Source: Hufsiella arboris
GTDB lineage: Bacteria > Bacteroidota > Bacteroidia > Sphingobacteriales > Sphingobacteriaceae
Reading direction: 5' to 3'
Assembly: GCF_009834875.1 (NCBI RefSeq)
Contig: NZ_WVHT01000001.1
Location: 744,001 to 808,000, forward strand
DNA length: 64,000 nucleotides
In this document: piece by piece, positions 50,593-59,765 of the stretch
Numbering within the stretch: the first letter of the stretch is position 1
Layout of the letters: every line of letters starts with the position of its first letter
Notes under the pieces: generated by a model
Told to the model about the DNA's origin: nothing
Seen by the model: only the letters and a program-made list of their open reading frames with translations
The model's database searches: none
Position numbers and translations under genes: made by a program

Positions 50593-51981
50593 ATGAAAAA
50601 ACTTACTTCTCTTTTTGCGGCAATAACCCTCTTTACCGCGGTATCAGCTCAGACGACAGATTCCATTCAACTCCGTAAAATTTATGATGAGGCACTGATT
50701 AACGGCAAAAGTTATGAAAACTTACGTTATCTGTGTAAAAACATTGGCCCACGATTAAGTGGATCAGCAAACGCCGAAAAAGCCGTAGACTGGACAAAGC
50801 AGCTAATGCAATCTTATGGTTTCGATAAAGTTTTTTTACAGGAAGTGATGGTTCCGCATTGGGTGCGCGGTGAAAAAGAAGTTGGAAAAATCATTGCAAA
50901 TGGAAAATCTATCAACGTAGCGCTCTGTGCACTTGGCGGTTCTGTAGCAACTTCGGCAACAGGCGTGACAGCCGAGGTGGTAGAAGTAAAAACGTTGGAT
51001 GAAGTTAAGTTGCTTGGCGAAGCGGGAGTTAAAGGAAAGATTGTTTTTTACAACCGTCCATTTGATCCAACGCCAATTGAAACGGGTATTTCCTATGGTA
51101 CTGCCGGCGATCAACGACGCTCTGGTCCGGCTGTCGCGGCAAAATACGGTGCTGTAGCGGTTATTATTCGTTCCTTAACGCATGCAATAGACAATTATCC
51201 TCATACAGGTGGAACACAATATGACTCATTAGGCGTAAAGATTCCAGCGGCTGCATTGTCGACCGTTGCAGCAAATCAGTTAAGTCAGGTACTCAAAACA
51301 TCTAAACCAGGCTCTGTGAAATTTTTCTTGAAGCAAAACTGCCAAATGCTTCCGGATATCAAATCATACAATGTTGTTGGAGAGTTAACCGGAACCGAAA
51401 AACCAAATGAATTTATTACAGTCGGTGGCCATCTTGATTCATGGGATATGGCAGAAGGAGCACATGACGACGGAACTGGCGTGATGCAATCTGTTGAGGT
51501 ATTGAGAATATTTAAATCGCTTAATTATCGGCCCAGACATTCAGTGCGCGCTGTTATGTTTATGAATGAAGAAAATGGTGCCCGCGGAGGCAGGAAGTAT
51601 GCTGAACTCGCCGCAGAAAATAAAGAGAAACATATTGCTGCGATCGAATCAGACGAGGGTGGTTTCACTCCACGCGGTTTTAGCTTCCAGACAAGCGGCG
51701 CCATAGTTGCAAACGCAAACGCGGATTGGAAAAAACTCCTTGAGCCTTACGAAGCCGACAAACTAACTGTTGGTGGCGGCGGTACCGATATTGCTCCGCT
51801 AAAGAGAACAGTTCCGGAAATAACGCTGATCGGTTTCAGGCCCGATTCACAGCGTTACTTTGATATCCATCACACGCCGAATGATGTTTTTGAAAACGTT
51901 AACAGGCGAGAGTTAGAATTAGGCGGCGCCGCAATGGCTTCTTTGGTTTATTTAATAGACCAGCACGGCATTCGTCAATAA
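50593..51981 (+). CDS. Exported M28 family metallopeptidase
   Basis: 462 residues from ATG 50593, opening a signal peptide (KKLTSLFAAITLFTAVSAQ); upstream in-frame starts lie within recG or the promoter. A PA-like domain (about 115-235) is inserted before the M28 catalytic core: GGHLDSWDMAEGAHDDGTGV supplies zinc ligands His and Asp, MNEENGARGGR the catalytic Glu pair, and DIHHTPNDVFENV the last His. Probably a periplasmic aminopeptidase/carboxypeptidase-Q-like enzyme. Confidence 0.92.
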   Translation: MKKLTSLFAAITLFTAVSAQTTDSIQLRKIYDEALINGKSYENLRYLCKNIGPRLSGSANAEKAVDWTKQLMQSYGFDKVFLQEVMVPHWVRGEKEVGKIIANGKSINVALCALGGSVATSATGVTAEVVEVKTLDEVKLLGEAGVKGKIVFYNRPFDPTPIETGISYGTAGDQRRSGPAVAAKYGAVAVIIRSLTHAIDNYPHTGGTQYDSLGVKIPAAALSTVAANQLSQVLKTSKPGSVKFFLKQNCQMLPDIKSYNVVGELTGTEKPNEFITVGGHLDSWDMAEGAHDDGTGVMQSVEVLRIFKSLNYRPRHSVRAVMFMNEENGARGGRKYAELAAENKEKHIAAIESDEGGFTPRGFSFQTSGAIVANANADWKKLLEPYEADKLTVGGGGTDIAPLKRTVPEITLIGFRPDSQRYFDIHHTPNDVFENVNRRELELGGAAMASLVYLIDQHGIRQ

Positions 51982-52028
51982 ATACGCTTAAAATACGATT
52001 CAGTTAGCCAGCGAACACATTCGTTGCT

Positions 52029-52036
52029 TAACTTTG
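52029..52036 (+). promoter_or_regulatory. -7 promoter element of the MFS gene
   Basis: TAACTTTG, 18 bp before the TTG start at 52055. Confidence 0.5.
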
Positions 52037-52054
52037 CCGGCAAAATAACCTCTA

Positions 52055-53338
52055 TTGGAAACACAAGCATCTACACCCAAAGCCGACCCTTACGCGGCGC
52101 TGCGATTCCCGGAATTCAGGGCATTCCTGGCCATGCGTTTTTTTCTGACGTTTGGCTACCAGATACAAGCAGTGGTTATCGGCTGGTATATTTACCATTT
52201 AACTAAAAGCCCGCTTTCGCTTGGAATGATCGGCCTTGCCGAAGCAATACCGTCAATTGGCATTTCGCTTTACGGCGGTTATGTTGCTGATAAATCCGAT
52301 AAAACTAAGCTGCTTCGCCGGATTATACTCGGAATGTTTTTGTGCTCTGTAGTTTTGTTGCTGGTAACAATCCCTTCTATCAAAGACCGAATAAATCACG
52401 GACATATTGTATGGATAATTTATCTGATGATATTTTGTATCGGAATTGGACGAGGATTTTTGTCGCCTACGGTTTTTTCACTGATGGCCCAGATTGTCCC
52501 CCGGGAGCTATATCCGAACTCCTCGACGTGGAATAGCACAAGCTGGCAGATTGCATCTATTGCTGGCCCGGCTTTAGGCGGACTGATTTATGGATTTGCA
52601 GGCGTTACAGTCACTTTCAGTGTAATTATAGGCTTCATTTTTCTTTCGTTTGTAAGTTTGTTTTTCATCAAGAGCCGTCCACCTCAATATGTCCCAAAGG
52701 AAAGTATTGTGAAAAGCCTTACTGAAGGAATCCATTTTGTTTTTAAAAGCAGGATGCTTCTTGGCGCTTTTAGCCTTGATCTTTTTTCGGTGTTTTTCGG
52801 TGGCGCTGTTGCTCTGATTCCGGTTATCGCGACTGAGGTCTTGCATGTTGGAGCTGAACAATTTGGAATGATGCGCGCTGCGCCGGCATTAGGGGCTGTT
52901 TTGACTATGATTTTCATGACGCGCCACTCGCCCATGGATAAGCCATGGAGAAACCTGCTATTCGCTGTTACCGGCTTTGGATTGTCAATAATTTGCTACG
53001 GCCTTTCCCGAAACTTTTATCTCACGCTCTTCTTCCTTTTCTGCGAAGGAGCTTTCGATAGCGTGAGCGTTATAATTCGATCAACGATTTCTCAGTTGCT
53101 TACGCCAGATGAAATGAGAGGCAGGGTTTCTGCCGTAAATTCCATGTTCATTGGCTCTTCTAATGAACTGGGTGCGTTTGAATCGGGGCTTACAGCAAAG
53201 CTGATGGGGACAATCCCAGCTGTTTTGTTCGGAGGATTTATGACTTTAAGTGTGGTAACGATTACTTTTTTAAAAACAAAAAAATTAATCCCGTTAGGCT
53301 TAAATGAAATTCATCCGCCGGAGAAAGAGGCTGCTTAA
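52055..53338 (+). CDS. MFS transporter (EntS-like)
   Basis: 427 residues from a TTG start, with 12 predicted membrane helices. FPEFRAFLAMRFFLTFGYQI begins helix 1, and GGYVADKSDKTKLLRRI is the MFS loop 2-3 motif. The layout is that of the MFS_3/EntS group of drug or siderophore exporters. Substrate unknown. The next downstream gene is convergent and overlaps by 4 bp. Confidence 0.88.
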   Translation: METQASTPKADPYAALRFPEFRAFLAMRFFLTFGYQIQAVVIGWYIYHLTKSPLSLGMIGLAEAIPSIGISLYGGYVADKSDKTKLLRRIILGMFLCSVVLLLVTIPSIKDRINHGHIVWIIYLMIFCIGIGRGFLSPTVFSLMAQIVPRELYPNSSTWNSTSWQIASIAGPALGGLIYGFAGVTVTFSVIIGFIFLSFVSLFFIKSRPPQYVPKESIVKSLTEGIHFVFKSRMLLGAFSLDLFSVFFGGAVALIPVIATEVLHVGAEQFGMMRAAPALGAVLTMIFMTRHSPMDKPWRNLLFAVTGFGLSIICYGLSRNFYLTLFFLFCEGAFDSVSVIIRSTISQLLTPDEMRGRVSAVNSMFIGSSNELGAFESGLTAKLMGTIPAVLFGGFMTLSVVTITFLKTKKLIPLGLNEIHPPEKEAA

Positions 53339-53541
53339 ATATTTATCGTCTGGTTTTTCCCCCAAATCAGGTAAATAATTGATCCTAGTATTGGTGCAAC
53401 CAGAACGATAATAATCCAAAGCAACTTGGTGTTTTGCGGCATGTTGCTTTTTATGATGTCGTACAGAGCATAGATAATTAAGATCAGCCATAACAAACCG
53501 ACTATTCCACTAAAAAGGCCGCTTATAAATAAAAGGTTCAT
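53335..53541 (-). CDS. PLDc_N domain small membrane protein
   Basis: 68 residues from ATG 53541, with two membrane helices (about 3-27 and 40-60) and the PLDc_N pattern: LWLILIIYALYDIIKSN, then LLWIIIVLVAPILGSIIYLI. This domain precedes cardiolipin synthases but is often found alone, as here. Follows the ABC exporter gene by 23 bp on the same strand; function unknown. Confidence 0.8.
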   Translation of the reverse strand: MNLLFISGLFSGIVGLLWLILIIYALYDIIKSNMPQNTKLLWIIIVLVAPILGSIIYLIWGKNQTINI

Positions 53542-53564
53542 AGTGATGTTTAACTTGAGTAACA

Positions 53565-55319
53565 CTAGTTTAGCTCAAATGTTCTCTCGCCTATTTGCTG
53601 GCGCCACATCGCGTAGTAAAGTCCTTTTTCTTCAAGCAGATCATGATGTTTGCCGGATTCAATAATGTTTCCTTTTTCGAGTACAAATATTTTATCTGCA
53701 TGCATGATGGTCGAAAGCCTGTGAGCGATCAGGATTGTGATATGGTCCTCCATGTCGGAAACGTCACGAATTGTTCGTGTAATCTCTTCCTCCGTTATCG
53801 AATCAAGGGATGAAGTAGCTTCATCAAACACCAAGATATTTGGCCGGCGCAGCAAAGCCCGGGCAATCGACAGTCGCTGTTTTTCGCCACCGCTGACCTT
53901 TACTCCACCTTCACCGATGACGGTATCCAATCCGTTTACGGCGCGCGCCATAAGGGTCTGACACGCAGCCTTTCTTAATACCTCCAGGCATTCTTCATCA
54001 CTTGCATTTGGCCGTACGAAAAGCAAATTTTCACGTATGGTTCCTGAAAAGAGCTGAGTGTCCTGGGTGACAAACCCAATTTTTTCACGCAGGTGGTCCA
54101 GATCGATTTCATCAGAGGGTATGCCGTTGTATAGAACTTCACCTTCAATGGGATTATATAGGCCTACAAGCAGCTTAACAAGCGTCGTTTTGCCGGAACC
54201 CGAAGGGCCGACAAAAGCTATTGTCTCGCCTGTTTGTACATCAAAACTGATCCCGTTAAGGGCATTTCTATTAGCGGTAAGATGCTTGAAAGTAACGTTC
54301 TCGAATTCAAGTTCTGAAATCCTTGAAAACGACTTTGGGCTTACAGGCTTTTGCTCTACAGGCATTTTTAGGATCTTATGGAAATTTCCGAGTGATACTT
54401 CCGCTTCGCGCCAGGTAAGGATCACATTTCCTAATTCCTGTAAAGGATTAAACAAAAAGAAGGAATAAAATAAAAAGGAAAAATACTGGCCGGGTGAAAT
54501 GGTCTTTTCAAAAATAAGTAGCAATAAGATTACTATCATACTACTGCGAACCAGGTTTACAGTTGTCCCCTGAACAAAGCTCATGCTTCGAACATATTTA
54601 ACTTTTTTTAGCTCCAGGTCAAGAATCTTAAAAGTTGTTTTATTAAGTCTTTCAATTTCCTGATCAGCCAGGCCAAGGCTTTTAACAAGTTCTATATTTC
54701 GAAGAGATTCGGTCGTTGATCCTGCCAAAGCCGTGGTTTCTTTAACAATCGTTTTTTGTATCACTTTGATTTTCCGACTCAAGAACATACTAAGAAAAGC
54801 AATGATCGGGATGGCTGCGAAATAAACCAACGTAACTTTATAGCTTACCGAAATGGAATAAACAATCACGAAAATGATGCCGATAAGCGAAACAAATAAA
54901 ACACTGATGAAGGATGTAATGAATTTTTCTGAATCCGTTCTTACCTTTTGTAAAATGCCCAACGTTTCCCCGCTACGCTGATCCTCAAAAACTTGATAAG
55001 GCATTTTAAGCGAATGTTTTAGTCCGTCGGCATACATATTAGCGCCGACCTTTTGGATGATGATATTCGTAAAATAATCCTGGAAATTTTTAGCGATTCT
55101 GGAAACCATTGCCGCTCCAATTGCCAGTCCGACAAAGCCAAGAACCCCCCAAACAAATTGGCTGCGTTCTAATACGTCTCTTTTTTCTATAAAGCGATCT
55201 ACTATGCGGCCGGTTATGTATGGGTCAAGAAGCGAAAATCCCATATTGAAGCCGGCTAGCACCAAGGCCAGCAGGACGATCCACTTATATTTCTTTAAAT
55301 AATTGATTAACAGATTCAT
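53565..55319 (-). CDS. ABC exporter, fused membrane and ATPase domains
   Basis: 584 residues from ATG 55319 (earlier in-frame starts lie in the frr terminator). Six membrane helices (about 1-310) start with KYKWIVLLALVLAGFNMGFS. The ATPase domain has Walker A GPSGSGKTT, signature VSGGEKQRLSIARAL and Walker B VFDEATSSLD. Half-transporter of the multidrug/lipid exporter type acting as a dimer; substrate unknown. Distinct from the MsbA-type protein at 37.6 kb. Confidence 0.9.
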   Translation of the reverse strand: MNLLINYLKKYKWIVLLALVLAGFNMGFSLLDPYITGRIVDRFIEKRDVLERSQFVWGVLGFVGLAIGAAMVSRIAKNFQDYFTNIIIQKVGANMYADGLKHSLKMPYQVFEDQRSGETLGILQKVRTDSEKFITSFISVLFVSLIGIIFVIVYSISVSYKVTLVYFAAIPIIAFLSMFLSRKIKVIQKTIVKETTALAGSTTESLRNIELVKSLGLADQEIERLNKTTFKILDLELKKVKYVRSMSFVQGTTVNLVRSSMIVILLLLIFEKTISPGQYFSFLFYSFFLFNPLQELGNVILTWREAEVSLGNFHKILKMPVEQKPVSPKSFSRISELEFENVTFKHLTANRNALNGISFDVQTGETIAFVGPSGSGKTTLVKLLVGLYNPIEGEVLYNGIPSDEIDLDHLREKIGFVTQDTQLFSGTIRENLLFVRPNASDEECLEVLRKAACQTLMARAVNGLDTVIGEGGVKVSGGEKQRLSIARALLRRPNILVFDEATSSLDSITEEEITRTIRDVSDMEDHITILIAHRLSTIMHADKIFVLEKGNIIESGKHHDLLEEKGLYYAMWRQQIGERTFELN

Positions 55320-55325
55320 CTTGAA

Positions 55326-55367
55326 CAAAAATAACAAAGGGAATGAAGCATGCACCTCATTCCCTTT
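55326..55367 (-). terminator. frr terminator overlapping the ABC exporter promoter
   Basis: Perfect 11-bp stem AAAGGGAATGA / TCATTCCCTTT (55336-55346 and 55357-55367), 24 bp after the frr stop. The T-rich tail on the minus strand contains TATTTTTG (55333-55326), which matches the -7 consensus and lies 6 bp before the ABC exporter ATG. One stretch may therefore end one message and start the next. Confidence 0.65.
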
Positions 55368-55390
55368 CAAATGACATAAGACTTACGAAC

Positions 55391-55954
55391 TTAAACTGTC
55401 ATGATATCTTTTTCTTTCACTTCGGCGTGTTTATCAACTTTAACTATATAGCTGTCTGTTAACTTTTGCACCTCGGCTTCACCTGTTTTTATTTCATCTT
55501 CGGATACACCTTCCGATTTTAATTTTTTTATGCGCTCGTTAGCATCTTTGCGAATGTTGCGAATGGTGATCCTTCCGCGTTCAGCTTCTTCTTTTACTTT
55601 TTTCACCAAACCCAAGCGGCGTTCTTCCGTTAAGGGAGGTACGTTTAAACGTATAACCTGACCGTCATTCTGTGGATTAAGACCGATGTTCGCTTCATGG
55701 ATTGCCCGTTCGATACTGGTTAAAAGATTCTTTTCCCATGGGGTTACCACCAGTGTTCTGGGGTCTGGTGTATTAATTGTTCCAACCTGGCTAATCGCGG
55801 TAGGCGTTCCATAATATTCAACCATGATACCATCAAGCATACCAGGACTTGCTTTTCCCGCGCGTATTTTCGTCAATTCATATTCACAATGCTCAACAGC
55901 CTTGTCCATGCTTGATTGTGCTTCAGTTAATTGTTTTTTTATCAGTTCACTCAT
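55391..55954 (-). CDS. frr: Ribosome recycling factor
   Basis: 187 residues, standard length. Three-helix-bundle domain and small beta domain: AVEHCEYELTKIRAGKASPG, YYGTPTAISQVGTINTPDPR, INVPPLTEERR-type segment (LNVPPLTEERRLGLVKKVKE) and IRNIRKDANERIKKL. It splits post-termination ribosomes with EF-G. 48 bp downstream of pyrH in the usual pyrH-frr order. Confidence 0.97.
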   Translation of the reverse strand: MSELIKKQLTEAQSSMDKAVEHCEYELTKIRAGKASPGMLDGIMVEYYGTPTAISQVGTINTPDPRTLVVTPWEKNLLTSIERAIHEANIGLNPQNDGQVIRLNVPPLTEERRLGLVKKVKEEAERGRITIRNIRKDANERIKKLKSEGVSEDEIKTGEAEVQKLTDSYIVKVDKHAEVKEKDIMTV

Positions 55955-56002
55955 ATTAAGCGTTTTTCGAGAGTGTAAAATTACAATTCTTTTTCGATTT
56001 GA

Positions 56003-56710
56003 TTAACCGGTAACCAATGTGCCTAAAGGTTCACCGTCGGCGACGCGCATAAAGTTCCCGGCTTTGTTCATGTCAAAAACGATAATTGGCAGCTTATTTT
56101 CCTGGCAAAGAGTTATGGCGGTTAAGTCCATTACATTTAATCCTTTGTCGTATACTTCCTGGAAAGTTATTTCATTGTAGCGTGTAGCTAATGGATCTTT
56201 TTCCGGATCAGCGGTGTATATACCGTCGACACGTGTGCCCTTAAGAACAGCGTCAGCCTGGATTTCGATAGCACGCAGCGATGCGGCAGTATCGGTTGTG
56301 AAGTATGGATTTCCTGTTCCTGCGCCAAATATGACAATTCTGCCTTTTTCAAGGTGACGGACAGCGCGGCGCCTGATAAAGGGTTCGCAAATCTGTTCCA
56401 TTTTAATAGCTGTCATCAAGCGGGTTTTCATCCCTACTTTTTCCAGAGCATCTTGCAGAGCCATGCTGTTGATAACTGTAGCCAACATACCCATGTAGTC
56501 GGCCTGAACCCGGTCCATCCCTGATTTTTCGGCACTTAATCCGCGGAAAATGTTTCCTCCTCCGATTACTATGGCTATTTGCAAGCCCTTTTTATAGACA
56601 TCACGAATGTCACTTGCATATTGCGCAACACGTTCACTGTCAATGCCATATTGCTTGTCGCCCATGAGTGATTCGCCACTCAGCTTAAGAAGAACTCTTT
56701 TGTATTTCAT
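56003..56710 (-). CDS. pyrH: Uridylate kinase
   Basis: 235 residues of the amino-acid-kinase fold. [50 protein letters not shown] and [13 protein letters not shown] are UMP-kinase signatures. It phosphorylates UMP to UDP as a hexamer. It has its own -7 element upstream and is followed by frr. Confidence 0.97.
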   Translation of the reverse strand: MKYKRVLLKLSGESLMGDKQYGIDSERVAQYASDIRDVYKKGLQIAIVIGGGNIFRGLSAEKSGMDRVQADYMGMLATVINSMALQDALEKVGMKTRLMTAIKMEQICEPFIRRRAVRHLEKGRIVIFGAGTGNPYFTTDTAASLRAIEIQADAVLKGTRVDGIYTADPEKDPLATRYNEITFQEVYDKGLNVMDLTAITLCQENKLPIIVFDMNKAGNFMRVADGEPLGTLVTG

Positions 56711-56726
56711 TACAGAGAAGGTTTTT

Positions 56727-56734
56727 CAAAAATA
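56727..56734 (-). promoter_or_regulatory. -7 promoter element of pyrH-frr
   Basis: TATTTTTG on the minus strand, 16 bp before the pyrH ATG and just after the nagA stop. Confidence 0.5.
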
Positions 56735-56758
56735 TTTAATAAATGTTACTGTAAAAAA

Positions 56759-57883
56759 TTATCCGGCGTTTTCAATGTAATTTCCCTGAAACACTGTGCC
56801 TTTAATTTTAAAATTCTGATCAAAAATGGCCATATTGGCTTGTTTTCCATGCTCAATAGTTCCCAGAGATTCGTTCAATCCAATAACTGTTGCGGGATAG
56901 AGGCTTGCCATGTTTACGGCTTCCGGTAAGTCAATGTTTACCTCGGTAACACAATTTTGTACTGCCTTCAGCATCGTTAAGCTTGATCCAGACAGCGTTC
57001 CGTCTGGCATTGTGTACCTGTCGCCATTTAAAACATGCTGATAAATGCCTTCATTGGTTTCAGTTACGGCATCAGTTATGAGATAGAGCTTTTCTTGAAG
57101 TTGCCTCTTGGCGATTTCAATCATTGGAAAACTAACGTGGACGCCATCAGCAACTATACTGGTAAACGGCTTCGAATGGAAAATGCCCGCAACCAGCCCT
57201 GGTTCTCTATGATGAAGTTGCGGCATGGCGTTATAAAGATGGGTAGCCGCTGCGACGCCATTTGAAAAAGCAGAACAAGCTTGCCGATAGTCAGCATCCG
57301 AGTGCCCGGCCGAAATAATAATTTGTTGTTCCTTGAGATAGTCGATCAGTTCCTGATCCTGCAATTCCGGGGCGATTGTCATCATTTTAATCTCCCCTTT
57401 AGCAGATTCCACCCAACTTTTTAGTTCTTCAAGTGATCCTTTTTTGATCAGGTCAGCGGGATGTGCGCCTTTTCGTTTGGGATTTAAGTAAGGTCCTTCG
57501 AGATGGAGCCCAATGAAGATGTCTTGCGATCGATTGCGGAAGTCCTTTGCCGCATCGACAGCTTGTTGAACAATTGCTGGAGTATTAGTAGCTACCGCCC
57601 CCAGAAAACCTGTCGTGCCTTGCGAAAGGAGGTCCGCTTCCATTTGTGCTAAGGCGTCTGCTGTTGGAACGCCGCCAAAAAGTTTGCCGCCGCTCCCATA
57701 TATCTGCAGATCGATAAAACCGGGCGAAATAAATGCACCGTCTAAATCATGCTGCCGGCAATCTTGAGGAATGTTGTTTTCAGAAACTATATCCGAAATA
57801 ATATTCCCTTCCGTGATGACGGCTTTGCCATGCAGCTCACTGCCGTTGGTAACAACGATACAATTCGTATACGCAATTTTCAT
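56759..57883 (-). CDS. nagA: N-acetylglucosamine-6-phosphate deacetylase
   Basis: 374 residues from ATG 57883 (a GTG 15 bp upstream is the alternative). Amidohydrolase fold: FISPGFIDLQIYGSGG (Q in place of the second His, usual for this family), GLHLEGPYLNPKRKGAH with metal Glu, SAGHSDADYRQA, ATHLYNAMPQLHHREPGL, and catalytic Asp in YLITDAV. It deacetylates GlcNAc-6-P in amino-sugar recycling. Placed between tsf and pyrH. A TATTTTG element lies at 57900-57906. Confidence 0.94.
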   Translation of the reverse strand: MKIAYTNCIVVTNGSELHGKAVITEGNIISDIVSENNIPQDCRQHDLDGAFISPGFIDLQIYGSGGKLFGGVPTADALAQMEADLLSQGTTGFLGAVATNTPAIVQQAVDAAKDFRNRSQDIFIGLHLEGPYLNPKRKGAHPADLIKKGSLEELKSWVESAKGEIKMMTIAPELQDQELIDYLKEQQIIISAGHSDADYRQACSAFSNGVAAATHLYNAMPQLHHREPGLVAGIFHSKPFTSIVADGVHVSFPMIEIAKRQLQEKLYLITDAVTETNEGIYQHVLNGDRYTMPDGTLSGSSLTMLKAVQNCVTEVNIDLPEAVNMASLYPATVIGLNESLGTIEHGKQANMAIFDQNFKIKGTVFQGNYIENAG

Positions 57884-57925
57884 AGGTTGAATGCTCACGC
57901 AAAATAGCTCAAAAAAGTTAAAGCA

Positions 57926-57955
57926 AAAAAAAGCCTCACTTTTAAAGTGAGGCTT
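57926..57955 (-). terminator. Intrinsic terminator of the ribosomal operon (after tsf)
   Basis: AAGCCTCACTT / AAGTGAGGCTT perfect 11-bp stem (57931-57941, 57945-57955), 3-nt loop, T-run on the minus strand. It separates tsf from nagA. Confidence 0.85.
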
Positions 57956-57961
57956 TGAAAA

Positions 57962-58801
57962 TTAAGCTCCTAACTGAACCCGCTTGAAGGCGGTTACCGT
58001 TAATCGTTTTGACACACTGTCAAGGAATTGTGCGATTGATTTCGACGAATCTTTCACAAACTCCTGGTTTAACAGGGTCGACTCTTTGTAGAATTTATTC
58101 AATTTTCCTGCAGCGATTTTTTCAACCATTTCTTCTGGTTTACCTTCTGCACGGATTTGTTCTTTTGCGATTTCAAGCTCACGCTCGATAGTTTTTGAAT
58201 CTACGTCGCCTTTATCAATAGCAACCGGATTCATCGCAGCAATTTGCATTGAAACGTCTTTGCCTGCTTCGTCAGCTCCAGCTGCATCAGCACTTAACGC
58301 AACTAATACACCTAAACGGTAGTTACCGTGGATGTAAGCAATTACTTTCTCACCTGATACCTTCTCAAATTTAGAAACACCGATTTTTTCACCGATCTTA
58401 CCAGTTTGATCTAATAAAAGATCAGAGATTTTTGACCCGTTTAATTCAAGTGCTAATAATTCTTCTGTTGTTGCAGGATTTTTCTCAATAGCCAAATCAG
58501 CGATGCTGTTAGCAAAAGAGATGAAATCAGCATTTTTCGCAACGAAGTCAGTTTCGCAGTTCACTTCAACAACGATACCTGTTTTAGCATCAGCTGTAGT
58601 TTTTGCAATAACAACACCTTCGTTTGAATCACGATCCTGACGGCTAGCAGCAACCTTTGCACCTTTTTTACGAAGGTAATCGATAGCAGCTTCGAAATCG
58701 CCGTTAGCTTCCGTTAAAGCTTTCTTGCAATCCATCATTCCCGCACCTGTTTGCTGGCGCAGTTTATTTACGTCTGAAGCAGAAATTTGTACTGTAGACA
58801 T
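57962..58801 (-). CDS. tsf: Translation elongation factor Ts
   Basis: 279 residues: N-terminal UBA-like domain (KLRQQTGAGMMDCKKALTEA, the EF-Ts signature), core with VNCETDFVAKN, and a C-terminal domain. It exchanges GDP for GTP on EF-Tu. Follows rpsB after a 103-bp spacer that contains an imperfect inverted repeat. Confidence 0.97.
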   Translation of the reverse strand: MSTVQISASDVNKLRQQTGAGMMDCKKALTEANGDFEAAIDYLRKKGAKVAASRQDRDSNEGVVIAKTTADAKTGIVVEVNCETDFVAKNADFISFANSIADLAIEKNPATTEELLALELNGSKISDLLLDQTGKIGEKIGVSKFEKVSGEKVIAYIHGNYRLGVLVALSADAAGADEAGKDVSMQIAAMNPVAIDKGDVDSKTIERELEIAKEQIRAEGKPEEMVEKIAAGKLNKFYKESTLLNQEFVKDSSKSIAQFLDSVSKRLTVTAFKRVQLGA

Positions 58802-58836
58802 GTTTATTTCTTTTTTAAGATTTTACGTGTAAAAAA

Positions 58837-58898
58837 GTTAAGGGTTAGGAGTTATGAGTTACGTGGACACACACAACTTATAACCCGTAACCCGTAAC
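58837..58898. repeat. Imperfect inverted repeat between rpsB and tsf
   Basis: Two 22-nt arms (58837-58858 and 58877-58898) pair at 18 of 22 positions with an 18-nt loop. Each arm consists of GTTAnGGGTTA-like units. It lies inside the rpsB-tsf transcript and could act as an attenuating or processing stem-loop, or be an inserted repeat. Confidence 0.6.
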
Positions 58899-58904
58899 TG
58901 GATA

Positions 58905-59747
58905 TTATTCTTCTGACTGGCCTTCAGTTTGAGCTTCAGCCGCTACCTTACGTTCGCGTTTTCCTGAAACTTCTTCGGCTGCAGGTGCTTGTTCAGCGCC
59001 GCTGTCGATTTTAGCTTTAGATGCTGCCGCTTCTTTTTCTGCCTCATCTTCCTTATCGCGTTTACGCTCATCTAAACCTTCTTTAATAGCTTCAATAATG
59101 ATATTGGTGATTAAAGAGATTGATTTAGTAGCATCGTCATTCGCCGGGATAGGAAAATCGATATTTGAAGGATCTGAGTTTGTATCAACCATCGCGAAAG
59201 TCGGGATGTTCAATTTCAACGCTTCAGTAACAGCGATATGCTCTTTCTTAACATCGATAAGGAACAAAGCTGCAGGTAAACGGTTCAGATCAGAGATACC
59301 TCCTAAAAGAGTTTCCAATTTGATACGTTCACGCTGAATCATCAGCTTTTCTTTCTTAGACAATACATCGTAAGTTCCGTCTTTCGTCATTTTGTCGATG
59401 TTCGACATTTTTTTGATCGACTTACGTACTGTAGCGAAGTTTGTTAACATACCACCTAACCAACGCTCGGTTACGAAAGGCATGTTTACATTTTTTGCCT
59501 GCTCAGCTACAATATCTTTCGCTTGCTTCTTAGTAGCAACGAATAATACTTTACGGCCTGATTTTACGATCTGTTTAATCGCAGCGGCAGCTTCTTCTAC
59601 TTTGGTTAAAGTTTTATTTAAATCGATAATGTGGATGCCATTACGCTCCATGAAAATGTACTGTGACATTTTCGGGTCCCATTTACGGGTAAGGTGACCA
59701 AAGTGTACACCTGCATCAAGTAAATCCTGATATGTTGTTCTAGCCAT
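58905..59747 (-). CDS. rpsB: 30S ribosomal protein S2
   Basis: 280 residues. TYQDLLDAGVHFGHLTRKWD, YIFMERNGIHIIDLNKT, VTERWLGGMLTNFATVRKSI and NIPTFAMVDTNSDPSNIDFP are S2 signatures. A charged Ala/Glu-rich tail of about 50 residues extends past the bacterial core, common in Bacteroidota. Third gene of rplM-rpsI-rpsB-tsf. Confidence 0.97.
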   Translation of the reverse strand: MARTTYQDLLDAGVHFGHLTRKWDPKMSQYIFMERNGIHIIDLNKTLTKVEEAAAAIKQIVKSGRKVLFVATKKQAKDIVAEQAKNVNMPFVTERWLGGMLTNFATVRKSIKKMSNIDKMTKDGTYDVLSKKEKLMIQRERIKLETLLGGISDLNRLPAALFLIDVKKEHIAVTEALKLNIPTFAMVDTNSDPSNIDFPIPANDDATKSISLITNIIIEAIKEGLDERKRDKEDEAEKEAAASKAKIDSGAEQAPAAEEVSGKRERKVAAEAQTEGQSEE

Positions 59748-59765
59748 TGTTTGATCCTCCTTAAA

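Noticed and set aside
54058-54468. 136-codon plus-strand frame opposite the ABC exporter ATPase domain
   Set aside because: A common antisense artefact of ABC ATPase domains; it contains no recognisable domain.
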